DNA of 14,702 bases. Source: DATAQC01 sp051005135. GTDB taxonomy: Bacteria; Actinomycetota; Acidimicrobiia; Acidimicrobiales; AC-14. The notes below the pieces were generated by a model. It had not been told where the DNA came from, did no database searches, and worked only from the letters and a program-made list of their open reading frames with translations. Made by a program: the position numbers and the translations under genes. Below are positions 12,864-14,702 of this stretch, piece after piece. The stretch covers positions 1-14,702 of the forward strand of contig JBPCJQ010000030.1 in assembly GCA_051005135.1 (NCBI GenBank), read 5' to 3'. Each line of letters starts with the position of its first letter. Within the stretch, counting starts at the first letter, position 1.

Positions 12864-14375
12864 TCAGCGAGGGAGCTTGTGGGTCTTGAACCAGTCGTCG
12901 ATCTTGGCCTGGGCCTGGGCTTGCAACTGCGGCATGGCCGAGCTGGCGGGGGCACCCGCCATGATCGAGTCGAACGACTTGGTGACCAGGTCGTTCACCT
13001 CGGAGAAAGCCGGGAACCACGCCTCGTTCTCGGGCGACGAGCTGGCAAAGCCGTCGAGCCACACCTTGGGGTCCACACTGGGGAGGTCGCGCTTGATGCC
13101 GTCGGCGAAGGCAGACTCGTTCTCTTTGAGCGGGGGCACGCCGCCATAGCTGTCATAGGCTAACTTGGCCTCGTTGGCCGGATCCAGGGTGAGGAACTTG
13201 AGCACTTCCCAGGCCAGGTCGTGATTCTGGCTGGCGGCCACGATGGCGCCCACGTCGAGGTTGAGGAAACCGAACCGCCGGGCAGGACCGGCGGGCAGGG
13301 CGGCCGCCTTCCAGGCGAAGGGCACGTCGGTGCCGTAGGGGGTCTTGATGTTGCACGAGCACATGTCGATCATGGCCAGCTTGCCCTGGCGCCAGGCGAA
13401 CTGGGCCTCGTTGCCCTTGCCCCCGCCGGCGCCCAGGGCGGCCACCTGGGTCTCCGACGGCATCACCCGGTGCTTGTTCACGAGGTCGGCGGCGAACTGG
13501 ATGCCGGCGATCGAGCCCGGCTTGTCGAACTGGGCCTTGCGGCTGGCGTCGTCGTAGAGGTGGCCGCCGAAGTCGTAGAACACCGTCTCCCGGAAGAAGT
13601 TGCCCACTCCGTACTGGGTGACCTTGTCGGGGCTGAACCCGGGGTCGGTGGGGTGCTTCCCGGCGGCGTCGACGGTGAGGGCGCGGGCGGCGTCGAGGAA
13701 CTTGCCCTCGAGAGTCCACGAGTCGCCGAACCAGGACGTGGGGGGTGGGGCGACCCCAGCCTTGGAGAGGAGCTCTTCATTGTAGGCGAGGGCATGGTCG
13801 TGCACGTCGATGGGCACGCCGATGATGCCCTTGCCGTTCGGCCCGAAGTAGTTCGTGACCCGGGCGGCGGAGGCCGTCTCGGGCAGGAAGCGGTCGAGGG
13901 TGATGCCGTCACGGTCGAACAGCGGCCGCAGGTCCAGCCACACTCCCTGGTCGACGAACTTTGAGATCCCGAACAAGCCGGCTGGGAGCACGATGTCGGG
14001 TGGCTGGCCGCCGGCGATGAGGGTGGTGAGCTTGGTGGAAGCATCGCTGGAGCTCGGAACCCGCAGGAACTCGATGCTCACGTCTGGATGGGCCGCGCTG
14101 AACGCCGATGCCAACGCCGCCTGCACAGGCAGTTGGCCAGGGGAGTTCCCCGTGCCGAACCCGACGAGGATCTGCACCTTGCCCGACAGCGCCTTGGCGG
14201 TGGTGGTGGCTGGCGCCGAGGCCTTCTTCGACGAGCTGCCACACGCCGCCAGCAGAGCCCCGACGGCGCCGGCCGAAAGGCCCAGCTTGAAGCCGCCTTC
14301 CATGAGCTGGCGCCGGGAGATCTGGGCGTCGAGGTACGAGTCGACGAGGTGGCGGGCCGGGTCGTGCTTGTCCAT
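12864..14375 (-). CDS. Extracellular sugar-binding lipoprotein of ABC importer (family 1 type)
   Basis: It captures the transported solute outside the cell and delivers it to the permeases. ATG 14375 gives 503 residues; GGAGG (14385-14389) lies 9 bases upstream, and the longer frame to 14468 crosses the promoter candidate and palindrome. The N-terminus has a long n-region with SRRQLMEGGFKLG (a twin-arginine-like motif), then GLSAGAVGALLAAC, whose LAAC lipobox predicts lipidation at C45. A Ser/Lys/Thr/Ala-rich tether follows and then the mature fold: VQILVGFGTGNSPG, AFSAAHPDVSIEFLRV, LTTLIAGGQPPDIVLPAG. The C-terminus is KIDDWFKTHKLPR. It is the first gene of the importer operon. The twin-arginine motif is incomplete, so Sec export is equally possible. 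The sugar cannot be assigned. Confidence 0.93.
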   Translation of the reverse strand: MDKHDPARHLVDSYLDAQISRRQLMEGGFKLGLSAGAVGALLAACGSSSKKASAPATTTAKALSGKVQILVGFGTGNSPGQLPVQAALASAFSAAHPDVSIEFLRVPSSSDASTKLTTLIAGGQPPDIVLPAGLFGISKFVDQGVWLDLRPLFDRDGITLDRFLPETASAARVTNYFGPNGKGIIGVPIDVHDHALAYNEELLSKAGVAPPPTSWFGDSWTLEGKFLDAARALTVDAAGKHPTDPGFSPDKVTQYGVGNFFRETVFYDFGGHLYDDASRKAQFDKPGSIAGIQFAADLVNKHRVMPSETQVAALGAGGGKGNEAQFAWRQGKLAMIDMCSCNIKTPYGTDVPFAWKAAALPAGPARRFGFLNLDVGAIVAASQNHDLAWEVLKFLTLDPANEAKLAYDSYGGVPPLKENESAFADGIKRDLPSVDPKVWLDGFASSSPENEAWFPAFSEVNDLVTKSFDSIMAGAPASSAMPQLQAQAQAKIDDWFKTHKLPR

Positions 14376-14403
14376 GGATCCTCTCCTCCCAAGGGAACCC
14401 GTT

Positions 14404-14432
14404 TGCTTACCTCGGACCGCCACGCCCGGCAA
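14404..14432 (-). promoter_or_regulatory. Candidate promoter of the importer operon
   Basis: On the minus strand TTGCCG (14432-14427) and TAAGCA (14409-14404) are separated by exactly 17 bases. The -35 match is fair (4 of 6), the -10 match poor. A start near 14397 would give a leader of about 22 bases containing the GGAGG site. Placement directly beside the inverted repeat supports a regulatory region, but the hexamers alone are weak evidence. Confidence 0.3.
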
Positions 14433-14451
14433 TAGGTGCAGCGCGCACCTA
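14433..14451. promoter_or_regulatory. Perfect inverted repeat, possible operator
   Basis: TAGGTGC (14433-14439) and GCACCTA (14445-14451) are perfect 7-bp arms around AGCGC. It abuts the candidate -35 element and lies 57 bases upstream of the binding-protein start, where a repressor or activator of a sugar operon would bind. It is also 13 bases beyond the stop of the upstream gene, so as RNA it could be a weak terminator stem, but no T-tract follows. Confidence 0.5.
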
Positions 14452-14464
14452 GTGCCACTCAGCC

Positions 14465-14701
14465 TCACCCGACGGTGATCAGCTCACTGTCTTCGTCTTC
14501 GAAGGTGACGGTGTTCGGCCCTGGGGTCGGGGGTGGTGGTGGCTCTTCGGCCTTGGGTGGAGTCGGGTTGAAATGGACCCAAGCGGGATCGAAGGTATCG
14601 CCGCTGGGATGCACCCAGTGGCCTGTGGCCTTCACCTCGGTGGGTGGACGGGGCCGCCCGCACGGGGCGATGGGGCTTCCCCGGGCGTCGGTGAACACCA
14701 G
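14465..14701 (-). CDS. C-terminal fragment of a proline-rich protein (5' partial)
   Basis: The frame enters from the right edge and ends at 14465; 79 codons including the stop are visible. The GTG at 14698 is not necessarily the start, since the frame is open beyond it. Recognisable stretches are FTDARGSPIAPCGRPRPP, GHWVHPSGDTFDPAWVHFNP, a run of prolines (EEPPPPPTPGP) and an acidic end (TFEDEDSELITVG). The G.PI.P..RP.PP and HPSG...DP pattern reminds me of C-terminal tails of actinobacterial DUF222/HNH-endonuclease proteins, but this is a loose impression with no catalytic motif in view. It is same-strand and upstream of the importer operon, separated by the palindrome and promoter candidate, so probably not co-functional. 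Confidence 0.6.
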   Translation of the reverse strand: MVFTDARGSPIAPCGRPRPPTEVKATGHWVHPSGDTFDPAWVHFNPTPPKAEEPPPPPTPGPNTVTFEDEDSELITVG

Positions 14702-14702
14702 C

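Noticed and set aside
11937..12955. N-terminal extensions of the two permease frames (to 12806 and 12955)
   Set aside because: They run over neighbouring genes out of frame, and internal GTG starts at 11936 and 12850 give normal family N-termini and operon spacing.

Overview
The window is high-GC DNA with densely packed genes, GTG and TTG starts and very short intergenic gaps. The transaldolase/glucose-6-phosphate isomerase fusion, the short-form 6-phosphogluconate dehydrogenase, the SEC-C-tagged methionine aminopeptidase and the secreted proteins together suggest an uncultured-type actinobacterium, plausibly Acidimicrobiia. That placement is inference from gene types and composition; there is no rRNA in the window.

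Layout. (1) 1-1834, plus: the C-terminal part of cobalamin-dependent methionine synthase (metH), entering from the left edge. Its first ~80 bases look damaged: a 16-C run and odd codons. (2) 1843-2796, minus: type I methionine aminopeptidase with an N-terminal SEC-C zinc motif, converging on metH with 8 bp between the stops. (3) 2979-3071, minus: a 30-residue predicted membrane miniprotein. (4) 3188-8319, plus: a compact pentose-phosphate cluster of tal-pgi fusion, short gnd and zwf with gaps of 7 bp each. (5) A hairpin at 8347-8380, then a DoxX-like membrane protein to 8827 whose natural start may have been lost by a one-base frameshift. (6) 14375 down to 9962, minus: a complete carbohydrate-type ABC importer operon (binding lipoprotein, two permeases, MalK-like ATPase) with 4-bp overlap or 7-13 bp gaps. 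A secreted protein of two repeated domains (9929-8799) follows on the same strand after 32 bp and may belong to the same transcript. (7) 14465-14701, minus: the C-terminal end of a proline-rich protein leaving the right edge.

Function. The plus-strand cluster covers glucose-6-phosphate oxidation (Zwf), 6-phosphogluconate decarboxylation (Gnd), and the return of pentoses to fructose- and glucose-6-phosphate (Tal-Pgi). 6-phosphogluconolactonase, OpcA and transketolase are not in the window. Residues at the cofactor 2'-phosphate positions of both dehydrogenases suggest weak NADP preference. The importer presumably brings in sugars that could feed this pathway; its substrate cannot be read from sequence, and no regulator gene is present. 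A perfect 7-bp inverted repeat next to a candidate promoter upstream of the binding-protein gene is a possible operator.

I see no rRNA, tRNA, CRISPR array, insertion sequence or phage gene. The most worthwhile leads are the possible NAD-linked oxidative pentose-phosphate branch, the two-domain secreted protein encoded next to the importer, and two places (metH edge, doxX start) where the sequence itself may be wrong. I found no clear previously undescribed system.
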